A stretch of DNA of 64,000 nucleotides from Calditrichota bacterium (GTDB taxonomy: Bacteria; Calditrichota; Calditrichia; RBG-13-44-9; J042): positions 1 through 64,000 of the forward strand of contig JAADJD010000028.1 of NCBI GenBank assembly GCA_013150955.1, written 5' to 3'. Position numbers and translations under genes: made by a program. Each line of letters opens with the position of its first letter. Within the stretch, counting starts at the first letter, position 1. Positions 18,745 through 27,497 of this stretch are shown piece after piece. The notes under the pieces were generated by a model, which ran no database searches, was not told the DNA's origin, and saw nothing but the letters and a program-made list of their open reading frames with translations.

Positions 18745-20094
18745 TTAACGGATCAAAACCATGCGTCGTGTGAGAACAGTCTTTTCCGTTCGTAACTGAT
18801 AGTAATACAATCCGCTGGGCAATCGCTGGCCCCGATCGTTGCGCCCATCCCATTCCACCCGATGAATCCCTGCCAGCTGGGGCCGGTGAACCAGCGTCCT
18901 GACCTTTTGTCCAAGGCCGTTGTAGATCGCCAGGGTTACCCAGCCGTCGTCCGTCAGGTGATACTCGATGGTGGTTGACGGATTGAATGGATTGGGATAA
19001 TTGGGCAAAAGCTGCACGCGGGTTGGCACCAGATTGCTACCCGCAAAATCGGGATTTTCGCCCAGACGGAAAACGCCCAGTTGCTCAACCGCACTCCGCA
19101 CAATCTGCCGGTCGGGGAAAACAACGCTGGGCAATGCTTCCCAGCCCTCTCCTATCTTCCGGTAGACAAACAATTTCCCCGCATTCTGTACCTGCTCGCC
19201 ATCATAGCGGAGCTCCAGAATTAACGGTCGGTCAAACGGCCGGTGGGGCAGAAACCGATACACCAGCCGGTCTCCTTCTTCCTCCGGCAGACAAATTAGA
19301 AAGGTTTCCTCAGCAACGGCGTCCGCCGGTACCGTCAACCGCACCCGATTCAGTGGATCCACCAGTGTCCCCTCCCGACCCGGCAGCATCTTCAGTACGG
19401 AGAAGGTGCGATCCGCAATTCCCGTAATGCCATTCAGGCGTGTGGCGGTGGCTTGTAGCCGATATACACCCGATCCGGAAAACGCCAGCTTGCCCTGATA
19501 CAGGCGTTCCGTATTCTCCAGTGGAATCATGGGGATGTTTACCGTGTCCTTTTCGGTAATTAAGACAACATCCGGGGCGGATTTTAACCGGACATCAGAG
19601 GCAATAATTAAATTGGCATGGCGGGTCAACGCCGGATTTTGCAATAAGGAAAAGGTAAGCTGTGGGGGATTGGGATTAATGGCTACCACCAGCTCGAAGG
19701 TCAGGGAGTCGCTTAAGGGGGGCACCCCATTATCCTGAATAAAAATTTTGACCACATAGATTCCGGTATCCGCCAGCGAAGGGGTACCGCTCAACACCCC
19801 GGACGGTGAAAGTGCCAGCCAGCGGGGTAAGCTGGCTGCCCTGAACGTCACCGAATCGCCCTCGGCATCCTGCACCAGAATGGGGAACCGGTAGGGGATA
19901 TCTTCAAAACCCGTGTCCAGACGGGTCGTCACAAAATAGGGAGCGGTATTGCCAATCTTTACCACCAGCTCAAACGTCAGCGTATCCCCCAGCGGCGGAA
20001 TGCCGTTGTCCTCCACGGCAAGCTCTACCAGGGTCACGCCCGTGTCCTGTAAAGAAGGCGTCCCCGTCAGCCAGCCATCCGCACTTAACTGCAA
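18745..20094 (-). CDS. LRR/Ig-like surface protein, C-terminal part (separated by frameshift)
   Basis: This frame of 449 codons continues the protein that begins at 21987. It has no signal peptide and starts inside an Ig-like repeat, so it is not an independent gene. It contains the end of the third repeat and a fourth one (NTAPYFVTTRLDTGFEDIPY...), both of the cadherin/He-PIG type with the pattern TAPYFVTT....DGDS.TF..LP.WL....DG.L.GTP...DTG, then a beta-rich region, then the type IX sorting domain (NYPNPFNPSTTIEYHL ... AIYNGLGQKVRTL ... GLYYYQL). It is in the same frame as the N-terminal part; only the repeat between 20164 and 20439 is out of frame. True coding probably extends upstream to about 20160. 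Confidence 0.72.
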   Translation of the reverse strand: MQLSADGWLTGTPSLQDTGVTLVELAVEDNGIPPLGDTLTFELVVKIGNTAPYFVTTRLDTGFEDIPYRFPILVQDAEGDSVTFRAASLPRWLALSPSGVLSGTPSLADTGIYVVKIFIQDNGVPPLSDSLTFELVVAINPNPPQLTFSLLQNPALTRHANLIIASDVRLKSAPDVVLITEKDTVNIPMIPLENTERLYQGKLAFSGSGVYRLQATATRLNGITGIADRTFSVLKMLPGREGTLVDPLNRVRLTVPADAVAEETFLICLPEEEGDRLVYRFLPHRPFDRPLILELRYDGEQVQNAGKLFVYRKIGEGWEALPSVVFPDRQIVRSAVEQLGVFRLGENPDFAGSNLVPTRVQLLPNYPNPFNPSTTIEYHLTDDGWVTLAIYNGLGQKVRTLVHRPQLAGIHRVEWDGRNDRGQRLPSGLYYYQLRTEKTVLTRRMVLIR

Positions 20095-20440
20095 CCAGTC
20101 CGGAAGTTGCAGCGCCTCAAAATGCAGGGAATCGCCATCGGGATCACTGGCAAGGATCTGCCCGATACTCCCGCGCCACCAGCGCCGTGTCCAGACGGGT
20201 CGTCACAAAATAGGGAGCCGTATTGCCAATCTTTACCACCAGTTCAAACGTCAGCGTATCCCTCAACGGCGGAATGCCGTTGTCCTCCACGGCAAGCTCC
20301 ACCAGGGTCACGCCTGTGTCCTGTAAAGAAGGCGTCCCCGTCAACCAGCCATCCGCACTTAACTGCAACCAGTCCGGAAGTTGCAGCGCCTCAAAATGCA
20401 GGGAATCGCCATCGGGATCACTGGCAAGGATCTGCTTCGG
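19949..20440 (-). repeat. Recent tandem duplication of an Ig-like repeat unit with two indels
   Basis: Two nearly identical units lie 274 bp apart (the same sequence starts at 19949 and 20223, and at 20107 and 20381), differing at only a few bases. At the same codon of each unit the sequence between GAGTA(C/T) and CAGATCCTTGCC is shortened: five bases (CGAAG, 20435-20439) in the upstream unit and four (CGGG, 20161-20164) in the downstream one, where an undamaged unit of this gene has six. Each indel shifts the frame and together they restore it. The middle unit is therefore read only in a third frame, at about 20144-20434. Confidence 0.85.
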
Positions 20441-21987
20441 TACTCCCGCGCCACCAGCGCCGTGTCCTGCTCCACTGGCAAAAACCGGGGTTTCCGATTG
20501 TCCAGCAGCACCAGAATGTCTGCCGTCAGCGTATCCCGAAAAATCGGAAATCCGTTATCCGCAACCAGAACTTCGACCACCTGCATCCCCGTGTCGGCCA
20601 TTGCTGGTGTGCCAAAAAGGAGTCCATCAGACCGAAGGTGGAGCCAATCGGGCAACTGAATGGCCGAAAAGGTGAGCGAATCACCATTGGGATCGGTTGC
20701 AAGCAACTGAAATTGATATTCCCGGGCCACATAGGCCGTGTCCAGCTTTTCCGTTAAGAACCGGGGCGGGCGATTTCCCGGCAACACCTGCAGTTGAATG
20801 GGCTCGGACACAAATTCCGTAATCCCGGATCCGTGATTCATGTTCGCAAGCGCTGTCCCGTAAACCCGGACGCGATACGTCCCGGAATCCGACAGCTGCA
20901 CGGCGGCTAATTGAATTTGCGGAGTTGTCCATTCCGGAATCATGGTGCCATCCTTGTACCATTCGTATCGGGTTGCGGAATCCTGTGCGGCGATGCCAAA
21001 TTGCAGGGGATAGAATTCCACCACCACCAGGGTATCCCGTTGGCCAAAGGGTTTTTGCGGCGCATACTCAAAATCCAGGAGGTTCGGCAGACGGTCGATG
21101 ATCTTCAATTCCCGGGCATCGGAAAAATCCAGTTTGTTGCGCTGGCAATACATGAATTCCAGTTGTTGACTGGCCGAGAGATCCGGCAATCGCCACAGCT
21201 GGTTATTGCGCACATCCAGCAGCCGCAGCTGGGTCATTCCGGAAAGATCACCGAGGTCTTCCAGCTGGTTATCCGCACAATCCAGATAGATCAAATCCTT
21301 CAATGCCGAAATGCCCGGCAATTCCTTTAATTGATTCTGGTAGCAGCGCAGATCCGTCAGATTGGTGTTTTGTGACAGGTCGGGTAGCCGTTCCAGCCGA
21401 TTCTCATAAACCCATAGCACGGATAGTTGTTTCAGGTTGGAGAGGTCAGGCAGCTCGGTTAATTCATTGCCCGAGCAATACAACTGGGTCAAATTCACAT
21501 TGTTGGAAAGATCTGGTAATGATTTCAGGCGATTATTGCTACAGTTCAGGATTTGCAATAATCGCAGGTTCGAGAGATCCGGCAACTGTTCCAGCTGATT
21601 GTTCCCGCACCAGATGCCGGTGAGCGAAATCAGGTTGGAGAGGTCTGGCAGTGAAGTCAGCTGATTGCCTTCGCAAAATAAAAATTTCAGTCCGGTGATG
21701 GGCGACAGGTCAGGCAAAAACGTTAACTGATTGTAGCTGCATCTGAGGTCAGTAATGTTAACGAAGTATTCGATCCCGGTTAAATCCCGGATTCCCTGTC
21801 CGCTACAATCGAATGTTTCTTTCACGGTGGCCGCCGAATCGACAATCAGGCTATCGCCCACCATAAACCCGGGATAATTAGCGTTAATGAATGCCCGGAA
21901 ATTCGGATCGGGAATGTAGACCAGTTTTTGAGCAAGCAGGGGCATGTGGCCGAGTAACAACAAAACCAGCAAGGCCTTCCACCTCAT
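20359..21987 (-). CDS. LRR/Ig-like surface protein, N-terminal part
   Basis: A secreted, probably surface-attached protein for adhesion or ligand binding. A signal peptide (about residues 1-20, ending LLAQ) is followed by a leucine-rich-repeat domain of about 12 units with the unusual repeating PDLS motif (NQLTSLPDLSNL, NRLKSLPDLSNN, and so on; about residues 60-290), an Ig-like domain with a WYKDGT strand near 330, and the first cadherin/He-PIG-type repeat (NRPPRFLTEKLDTAYVAREY). The frame is lost in the second repeat and stops at 20359 after unrelated residues. The ATG at 21987 is chosen because AGGAGG lies six bases upstream. With the C-terminal part the intact protein would have about 1,080 residues. 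Confidence 0.8.
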   Translation of the reverse strand: MRWKALLVLLLLGHMPLLAQKLVYIPDPNFRAFINANYPGFMVGDSLIVDSAATVKETFDCSGQGIRDLTGIEYFVNITDLRCSYNQLTFLPDLSPITGLKFLFCEGNQLTSLPDLSNLISLTGIWCGNNQLEQLPDLSNLRLLQILNCSNNRLKSLPDLSNNVNLTQLYCSGNELTELPDLSNLKQLSVLWVYENRLERLPDLSQNTNLTDLRCYQNQLKELPGISALKDLIYLDCADNQLEDLGDLSGMTQLRLLDVRNNQLWRLPDLSASQQLEFMYCQRNKLDFSDARELKIIDRLPNLLDFEYAPQKPFGQRDTLVVVEFYPLQFGIAAQDSATRYEWYKDGTMIPEWTTPQIQLAAVQLSDSGTYRVRVYGTALANMNHGSGITEFVSEPIQLQVLPGNRPPRFLTEKLDTAYVAREYQFQLLATDPNGDSLTFSAIQLPDWLHLRSDGLLFGTPAMADTGMQVVEVLVADNGFPIFRDTLTADILVLLDNRKPRFLPVEQDTALVAREYRSRSLPVIPMAIPCILRRCNFRTGCS

Positions 21988-22305
21988 GAATGGCCTCCTC
22001 ATAATTTTTCATGATTGTGAAAAATACAGGGAACTCCGCACCAAATCTGTGAAAAAGATCGAAAAGGATTGCTTCCCTCGGCCAGACGAACCAGCTATTC
22101 CATTAGTTGGTATGAAAAGAAATACAAGTAAAATCAAAAACTTAGACAATTAAAATTTTATAAAAAAGCCCACCGTTGTCAAGCTAAAAAGTGGGCCCTG
22201 GCCATTTTATTTCGCGCTTTTCCGGGGCGATTCAAATCCCTTGATTAAGCGAGCTCTGGTTGTTATTTTAAAAAGCTTAAATTTAAACAAAGAAAGTCAT
22301 TTCGC
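21988..22305. other. Divergent intergenic region before purF
   Basis: No gene is visible. On the plus strand TTGATT (22241-22246) and TATTTT (22264-22269) are 17 bases apart and could be a sigma70-type promoter for purF, with a moderate match (4 of 6 in each box). A weak GCCCAC/GTGGGC hairpin lies at about 22167-22195 and has no T-run on its plus-strand side. I see no PurR-like operator or riboswitch that I could defend. Confidence 0.3.
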
Positions 22306-23721
22306 ATGTGTGGTATAGCCGCCTATTATGCTCGTGGAGATCTGAGCGCCGCCAACCAGGTCATGCTGGCGCTTTATTCCCAGCAACATCGGGGACAGGA
22401 AAGTAGTGGCATTGCGGCCACGAACGGCAAATTCCTCCGCCTGCACAAATCCATGGGCTATGTAAAAGAAATTTTCTCCCAGGATGTGCTGGAAAGACTG
22501 AGCGGATTTGCAGCCATCGGCCATGTTCGCTATCCCACCCGCGGGAGCGCCATTCTAAACAACGCCCAACCCTACATCATCGAAACCCTGAGTGGGCCCA
22601 TCTACGCCATTGCCAGCAATGGGGACATCGTGAACTACGAGGAAGTGGCTCTGGAACTCCAATCCCGGGGCGTACACTTTACCTCCACTAACGATGGCGA
22701 GCTGCTGGGAAGATTCATCGTCTACCACCACGAACGGGAAGGATTGGAAATCACCGAAGCCATTCAATTGCTGATGAAGCGCATCCGCGGTGCATATTCC
22801 GCCGTGTTTCTGACCCGGAATAACCTGTACGTCTTTCGGGACATTCAGGGATTCCGCCCATTGCTGATGGGCAAGGTGAATGACGACATCGCCGTGGCTT
22901 CCGAATCGTGCGCGCTGGACATCCTTCATGCCACCGAGATCCGGGAAGTGCAACCCGGCGAAATCATCGTGATTACGCCCAATACTGCTTACGACATTCC
23001 CCGGTCGTCTTCCCTGTTCACCAGTACGGTTGAACCGCAGCACATTCACCAGTGCATTTTTGAATTGATCTACTTCTCCCGCCCGGATAGCTACGAGTTC
23101 GGGGAATATGTTTACGAGGTACGCCATAAGATCGGCGCCAAACTGGCCTCGTACGATGAATTCGACGCGGACGTGGTCATCCCCGTCCCCGATTCCGCCA
23201 ATTTCATTGCCCTGGGCTATGCGGATGCCAAAAAAATCCCCTTCCACATGGGACTCATTCGCAATCACTATGTGGGACGCACCTTTATCCGTCCCGACCA
23301 ATACCTGCGGGATGAATCCGTCCGGCAGAAATTCAATCCCCTGAAAGATTTCTTCCAGGATAAGCGGATTGTGGTGGTGGACGACTCCATCGTTCGGGGA
23401 ACGACCATTCGCAAGATCATTCGCATGATCAAGCGTGCCGGCGCCCGCGAGGTGCACCTGCGCATTGGCTCGCCTCCGGTACGGTTCTCCTGTTTCTACG
23501 GCATCGATACCCCCACGCGGCAGGAGCTCATTGCCAACAACATGACCATCGATCAGATCCGGGAATACGTGGGCGCGGATTCCCTGAAATACCTGAAAAT
23601 CGAAGACCTTCGGGATTGCGTAAAACAACCCAACAATTTCTGCTACGCCTGTTTCAACGGGGAGTACCCGGTACCCAAACACGCGTATCTGAGAACCTCA
23701 ATGGAAAAAGAACAGATTTGA
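22306..23721 (+). CDS. purF: Amidophosphoribosyltransferase
   Basis: A 471-residue enzyme that makes phosphoribosylamine from PRPP and glutamine, the first committed step of purine synthesis. Cys2 follows the initiator Met directly (MCGIAAYY), so there is no propeptide; it is the Ntn glutaminase nucleophile. The N-terminal glutaminase domain is followed by the phosphoribosyltransferase domain with the PRPP loop VVVDDSIVRGTT (near residue 360). Cysteines in HQCIFEL, FSCFYG and NNFCYACFNGEYP correspond to the [4Fe-4S] ligands of the Bacillus-type enzyme. It heads a plus-strand operon; its stop overlaps the folB start (TGATG). Confidence 0.96.
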   Translation: MCGIAAYYARGDLSAANQVMLALYSQQHRGQESSGIAATNGKFLRLHKSMGYVKEIFSQDVLERLSGFAAIGHVRYPTRGSAILNNAQPYIIETLSGPIYAIASNGDIVNYEEVALELQSRGVHFTSTNDGELLGRFIVYHHEREGLEITEAIQLLMKRIRGAYSAVFLTRNNLYVFRDIQGFRPLLMGKVNDDIAVASESCALDILHATEIREVQPGEIIVITPNTAYDIPRSSSLFTSTVEPQHIHQCIFELIYFSRPDSYEFGEYVYEVRHKIGAKLASYDEFDADVVIPVPDSANFIALGYADAKKIPFHMGLIRNHYVGRTFIRPDQYLRDESVRQKFNPLKDFFQDKRIVVVDDSIVRGTTIRKIIRMIKRAGAREVHLRIGSPPVRFSCFYGIDTPTRQELIANNMTIDQIREYVGADSLKYLKIEDLRDCVKQPNNFCYACFNGEYPVPKHAYLRTSMEKEQI

Positions 23722-24086
23722 TGGACATCATCCGTCTGAACAACATGATCTTTTACGCACACCACGGATACTATCAGGCCGAAAGGGAGTTGGGCCAGAA
23801 GTTTGAAGTCGATCTGGAGATGGAATGCGATCTTTCGCGGGCGATTGAGACGGACAACCTTCAGGACACCATTAATTTCGAAACGGTTTACCACCGCGTT
23901 CAGGAAATTTTCAACAGCTACAAATTTACCCTGCTGGAGTCCGTCGCCGATAAAATCGCCAAAAGCATTCTGGAACAATTTCCGGTGCACGCGGTGCGGC
24001 TACGGGTGCGCAAGCCCCAGGTGCCGTTGCACGGTTTTTTAGATAACGTCGAAATAGAAATTGTCCGGAGGCGTACTTCCCGATGA
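23721..24086 (+). CDS. folB: Dihydroneopterin aldolase
   Basis: A 121-residue folate-pathway enzyme that splits dihydroneopterin into 6-hydroxymethyl-dihydropterin and glycolaldehyde. Typical features are FYAHHGYYQAERELGQKFEVDLE near the N-terminus, with the conserved Glu, INFETVYHRV in the middle, LLESVADKIA and a C-terminal RVRKPQVPL where the Lys is the expected catalytic residue. The start is the ATG that overlaps the purF stop; a longer in-frame opening upstream lies inside purF and is rejected. The next gene is folK, the following step of the same pathway. Confidence 0.95.
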   Translation: MDIIRLNNMIFYAHHGYYQAERELGQKFEVDLEMECDLSRAIETDNLQDTINFETVYHRVQEIFNSYKFTLLESVADKIAKSILEQFPVHAVRLRVRKPQVPLHGFLDNVEIEIVRRRTSR

Positions 24087-24120
24087 AGCCAGGCTCCGGA
24101 AATTGCAATGGGGTAGGGAT

Positions 24121-24630
24121 ATGCCCGACGTTTTCCTGGCGTTAGGGAGCAACATCGAACCGCGGGAAGATTACCTGCGCCGGGCCGTGGATCAATTAAA
24201 CCAGCTGGGGATGGTAAAAAAATTGGCACCGATTTACGAAACAACGCCCTACGGTAAAACCGATCAACCGCTGTTTTTAAACACTGCGCTGATCCTGGAC
24301 ACGGCGCTTGTCCCCACCGCCCTGCTCCATCAGTTAAAACAACTGGAAGTCCAGCTTGGCAGGCGCCATCGGGAACGCTGGGGCCCACGGGAAATCGATC
24401 TGGACATCATTTTCTACGATCAGCTGGTCATCCAGACCCCCGAGCTGGTTATCCCTCACCCGGATTATCAGAATCGCCGATTTGTGCTTCAACCGCTGAC
24501 GGACATTGCGCCCCGCTTCATCGCTCCCGATGCCGGAGAGCCACTGAAAACGCTGTTGTCTCGATGTCCAGACACAACCCGGATGCGTTTGTACAAAAAC
24601 GAATGGGTAACGGATGAACATCAACATTGA
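24121..24630 (+). CDS. folK: 2-amino-4-hydroxy-6-hydroxymethyldihydropteridine pyrophosphokinase
   Basis: A 169-residue HPPK that transfers pyrophosphate from ATP to 6-hydroxymethyl-dihydropterin. It starts with the family signature FLALGSNIEPRE, has YETTPYG, PLFLNTALILDT, and the ATP-binding motif RWGPREIDLDIIFYD (near residues 82-96), then LVIPHPDYQNRRFVLQPL. The ATG at 24121 follows GGGGTAGGG and begins just before the conserved LGSN. It lies 34 bases after folB and its end overlaps the next gene by 17 bases, in a different frame. Confidence 0.96.
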   Translation: MPDVFLALGSNIEPREDYLRRAVDQLNQLGMVKKLAPIYETTPYGKTDQPLFLNTALILDTALVPTALLHQLKQLEVQLGRRHRERWGPREIDLDIIFYDQLVIQTPELVIPHPDYQNRRFVLQPLTDIAPRFIAPDAGEPLKTLLSRCPDTTRMRLYKNEWVTDEHQH

Positions 24631-25279
24631 CCATCTCCATTACATTGCCATCGAAGGCGTCATTGGTGCGGGAAAGACTTCGCTGGCGACCCGCTTGCAC
24701 GAGGTGCTTGGTGGACGACTGGTACTGGAAGAATTCGAGGAAAATCCGTTTTTAGAAGACTTTTATCGTGATCCCAAGCACTACGCCTTTCAAACACAGA
24801 TGTATTTCTTATTAAGTCGGTTTCGACAACAGGAAAAAATTCTGCAATATGATCTGTTCGAACCTCTGATCATTGCCGACTATATGTTTTACAAAGATAG
24901 AATTTTTGCGACGCTAAATTTGAACGAAAAGGAACTGGCGCTGTATAACATGGTTGCCCGCATTCTGGAAAAAAAGATTGTGAAACCGGATCTGGCCATT
25001 TATCTGAAGGCCAGCACCGATCGGTTGATGCAAAACATTGCCCGTCGGGGGCGTGCTTACGAAAAGCACATTCAGCGGGAATACATCGACTCGCTGAACA
25101 AACTTTACGATGAGTTCTTCTGGAACTATTACGAAACGCCGTTGTTGATCATCAACACCGAGAACCTGGATTTCGTGCACAATGAGCATCACTTCCAGCA
25201 AATACTGGTGGAAATCAGCAAGCACCGCAGAGGTAAAAAAATTATAAACTTCGATTTTCAGAAAGGGTTGCTTCAATGA
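24614..25279 (+). CDS. Deoxynucleoside kinase
   Basis: A 221-residue P-loop kinase of the deoxyadenosine/deoxycytidine/deoxyguanosine kinase family, phosphorylating deoxynucleosides for salvage. The Walker A motif is GVIGAGKTSL (about residues 15-24). Other family features are LEEFEENPFLEDFY, DYMFYKDRIFA (the DR[YS]-like segment), and the lid-region arginines in NIARRGRAYE. Substrate preference cannot be fixed from sequence. The 17-base overlap with folK and the four-base overlap with the next gene place it in the purF operon, which thus joins purine synthesis, folate synthesis and nucleoside salvage. Confidence 0.92.
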   Translation: MNINIDHLHYIAIEGVIGAGKTSLATRLHEVLGGRLVLEEFEENPFLEDFYRDPKHYAFQTQMYFLLSRFRQQEKILQYDLFEPLIIADYMFYKDRIFATLNLNEKELALYNMVARILEKKIVKPDLAIYLKASTDRLMQNIARRGRAYEKHIQREYIDSLNKLYDEFFWNYYETPLLIINTENLDFVHNEHHFQQILVEISKHRRGKKIINFDFQKGLLQ

Positions 25280-25461
25280 TTCGCCTGATCGTCTGGGGAA
25301 TAATCATCTACTTTTTCTACGCCCTGTTCCGAAGCATGATCAGGGGGATCTTTCGTCCATCTCAACAACCGCCCCGCACGCAGCAACCCCCGGCACCACC
25401 ACCGTATGACCCAGGGATGGTGGAAGACATTGATTACGAAGAAATACGGAGGGAAAAATGA
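25276..25461 (+). CDS. Small single-pass membrane protein (DUF4834-like)
   Basis: A 61-residue protein with one N-terminal membrane helix (about residues 3-20, WGIIIYFFYALF), a short basic stretch, a Pro/Gln-rich segment (about residues 27-47) and an acidic tail ending EDIDYEEIRREK. The shape resembles DUF4834 proteins of FCB bacteria, which have no known function. Four-base ATGA overlaps with both neighbours make it a firm part of the operon and support its being real. Confidence 0.75.
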   Translation: MIRLIVWGIIIYFFYALFRSMIRGIFRPSQQPPRTQQPPAPPPYDPGMVEDIDYEEIRREK

Positions 25462-26756
25462 CCAGCGTCAACCAGATAGATCTGCTGGAAAGGGTGCGAC
25501 AACTGGAAGAAGAAAATGCCCGCCTTCAGGTGTTGCTGCATATTGCCCAGAGCCTTCAGGAAGAACTGGAACTGGACAAGCTGCTGCTGAAGATGATGGA
25601 GGAGGTGGCCCATATTCTTCATGCCGATCGTTGTACGGTTTTCCTGCTGGACGAGGAGAAAAACGAGCTCTGGTCGATCGTGGCCATGGGTTTAAAGAAG
25701 GGGCAGCAAATCCGCTTCCCGGCCAACAAGGGCATTGCCGGTTACGTTGCCCAGACTGGCGAGGTGTTAAACATTCCGGACGCCTACAAAGACCCCCGCT
25801 TCAATCCCGAAATCGACAAGAAAACCGGTTACCGAACGCGCTGCATGCTGACCATGCCATTGCGCAACAAAATGCACGACATCATCGGGGTGTTCCAGGT
25901 ATTGAATAAAAAAGATGGCCCGTTTACCCGTGAGGATGAAGAGCTGCTGGATGCCATTTCCCAAATTGCTGCCACCGCCATCGAGAATGCTCAGCTCTAT
26001 GAAGACCAGGTGAAGAGCTTCAATAGCTTTATCGAAACCCTGTCGACCACACTGGACGCCCGCGACTACATCACCGCCGGTCATTCCCGACGGGTAACCC
26101 TGTACACGCTGGCACTTTCGGATGCGCTGGGACTGGATGAGGACACGCGGGAAGAACTGCGCTATGCCGCCCTGTTGCACGACATCGGCAAGCTGGGTAT
26201 TCCCGAATCGGTCTTATTCAAGGCGGGCAAGCTTACGGACGAAGAGTATGCCCTTATCAAATCCCATCCCCAGATCACGCGGGAAATTTTAAACAAAATT
26301 TATTTTCACAAAAAGCTCCGCAATGTGCCCGAAATTGCTGCCACCCATCACGAACGGGTGGATGGAAAAGGCTATCCCGACGGCCTGAAAAACGGGGAAA
26401 TCCCCTTCGGTGGGCGCATGTTGTGTCTGGCCGACGTCTTCGACGCCCTGACCTCCCGCCGTCAATACCGCGACCGGGAACCACTGGAGAAAGTCTGGCA
26501 GTTGATTGAAAAAGACTCTGGCACCGCATTCGATCCCAAGTGCGTGGAGGCATTCAAGATGATCCCGGCGGGACGCATTATCGAAATCATGGAACAGGAC
26601 CGGGCACAGGACCTGATTGAAGAAGAAATCGAAAAACTGTACGCGGTGCCACTGGAAAAAATCCTGGAATGGAAAACCAACGGCGCCAGCAATCTTTCCC
26701 CGGAAGATCGCGAACTGCTGGAACTCTTCGACAAATACTACGAACGGCGCTACTGA
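25458..26756 (+). CDS. GAF-domain HD-GYP phosphodiesterase
   Basis: A 432-residue cytoplasmic signalling protein. A short coiled coil (about residues 3-35) leads into a GAF sensor domain (about 25-180) with DRCTVFLLD and NKGIAGYVAQTGEVLNI. The HD-GYP domain follows (about 195-390) with HSRRV, the metal-binding HDIGKLGIPE, the HP of IKSHPQIT, and HHERVDGKGYPDGL, so all usual metal ligands and the GYP motif are present. Such domains hydrolyse cyclic di-GMP or related cyclic dinucleotides; the ligand of the GAF domain is unknown. It is the last gene of the purF operon, overlapping the small membrane protein by four bases. Confidence 0.93.
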   Translation: MTSVNQIDLLERVRQLEEENARLQVLLHIAQSLQEELELDKLLLKMMEEVAHILHADRCTVFLLDEEKNELWSIVAMGLKKGQQIRFPANKGIAGYVAQTGEVLNIPDAYKDPRFNPEIDKKTGYRTRCMLTMPLRNKMHDIIGVFQVLNKKDGPFTREDEELLDAISQIAATAIENAQLYEDQVKSFNSFIETLSTTLDARDYITAGHSRRVTLYTLALSDALGLDEDTREELRYAALLHDIGKLGIPESVLFKAGKLTDEEYALIKSHPQITREILNKIYFHKKLRNVPEIAATHHERVDGKGYPDGLKNGEIPFGGRMLCLADVFDALTSRRQYRDREPLEKVWQLIEKDSGTAFDPKCVEAFKMIPAGRIIEIMEQDRAQDLIEEEIEKLYAVPLEKILEWKTNGASNLSPEDRELLELFDKYYERRY

Positions 26757-26883
26757 TACCGGTTTTTCCGGGAATTACATTGTCTTCGCTAATTTTAAGA
26801 AAGATTTACCGGAAGGATATCCGGTACCGGATGGGAACGGGAGGTGTGAAAACCCACATAACCACCTGAACCCAGAGGATGGG

Positions 26884-27480
26884 ATGGATTCACACGGTCT
26901 ACGTCAACTGAAATCTGCCATCCAGACATTTGAATCACAACCCCTTTCCGTCTGGCAGGCACTGGCCTCCCGAACCTACCCCAGGTCCCTGAATCGACAG
27001 GACCATTTTTCACAGGCAGGCGATTATGCCACCGAATTTGCTTTCCTGCAGGAAGGGGTGCTACGGATCTACTGTCTTTCAGAAGCCGGGGAGGAGTGGA
27101 ATAAGCATTTTCTTCTGGAAGATGATTTTTTCATGGCCGGGATCGTCCCCGGTCAGAGAACCGATGTGAACATTCAGGCACTGACCCCCGCAAAACTGAT
27201 TTGCATTTCCTTTCAGGAGCTGAGGATGCTCATGAACCGGCATCCCTCCCTGAACACATTTTTTCAGAAGCTCCTGCTTCGCTATCTGTTGGAAAAGCAC
27301 CGTAAGGAGGCCTTCTTTTTGTCTGCGTCTGGCAGGGAAAAGTATCGCTACTTCCTGCAACGCTTCCCCGGCCTGGAAAACCGCATCGCACAATATCAGA
27401 TCGCGCGTTATCTGGGAATCACCCCCACCCAGCTCAGCCGTATTCGCCGGCAAATCCAGCACGTAGATTCCCCCGGATAA
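26884..27480 (+). CDS. Crp/Fnr-family transcription regulator
   Basis: A 198-residue regulator with an N-terminal cyclic-nucleotide-binding-type jelly roll (about residues 20-120; FLQEGVLRIY and the HFLLEDDFFMAG strand) and a C-terminal helix-turn-helix (QYQIARYLGITPTQLSRIRRQI, about 168-190). The effector pocket lacks an obvious PRSATA-like cAMP arginine motif, so it may not bind cAMP; no Fnr-type cysteines are seen. The ATG at 26884 follows AGAGGAT. It lies 127 bases after the HD-GYP gene and may be separately transcribed. Confidence 0.85.
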   Translation: MDSHGLRQLKSAIQTFESQPLSVWQALASRTYPRSLNRQDHFSQAGDYATEFAFLQEGVLRIYCLSEAGEEWNKHFLLEDDFFMAGIVPGQRTDVNIQALTPAKLICISFQELRMLMNRHPSLNTFFQKLLLRYLLEKHRKEAFFLSASGREKYRYFLQRFPGLENRIAQYQIARYLGITPTQLSRIRRQIQHVDSPG

Positions 27481-27497
27481 CCGATAAACCTGGTCTT

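Noticed and set aside
22167-22195. A terminator or attenuator before purF
   Set aside because: Only a 6-bp stem with a long loop and no T-run on the plus strand; no leader peptide or purine-riboswitch pattern.
22555-23682. A 375-codon open frame opposite purF
   Set aside because: It lies entirely antisense to a well-conserved gene and has no family resemblance; it arises from the codon pattern of purF.
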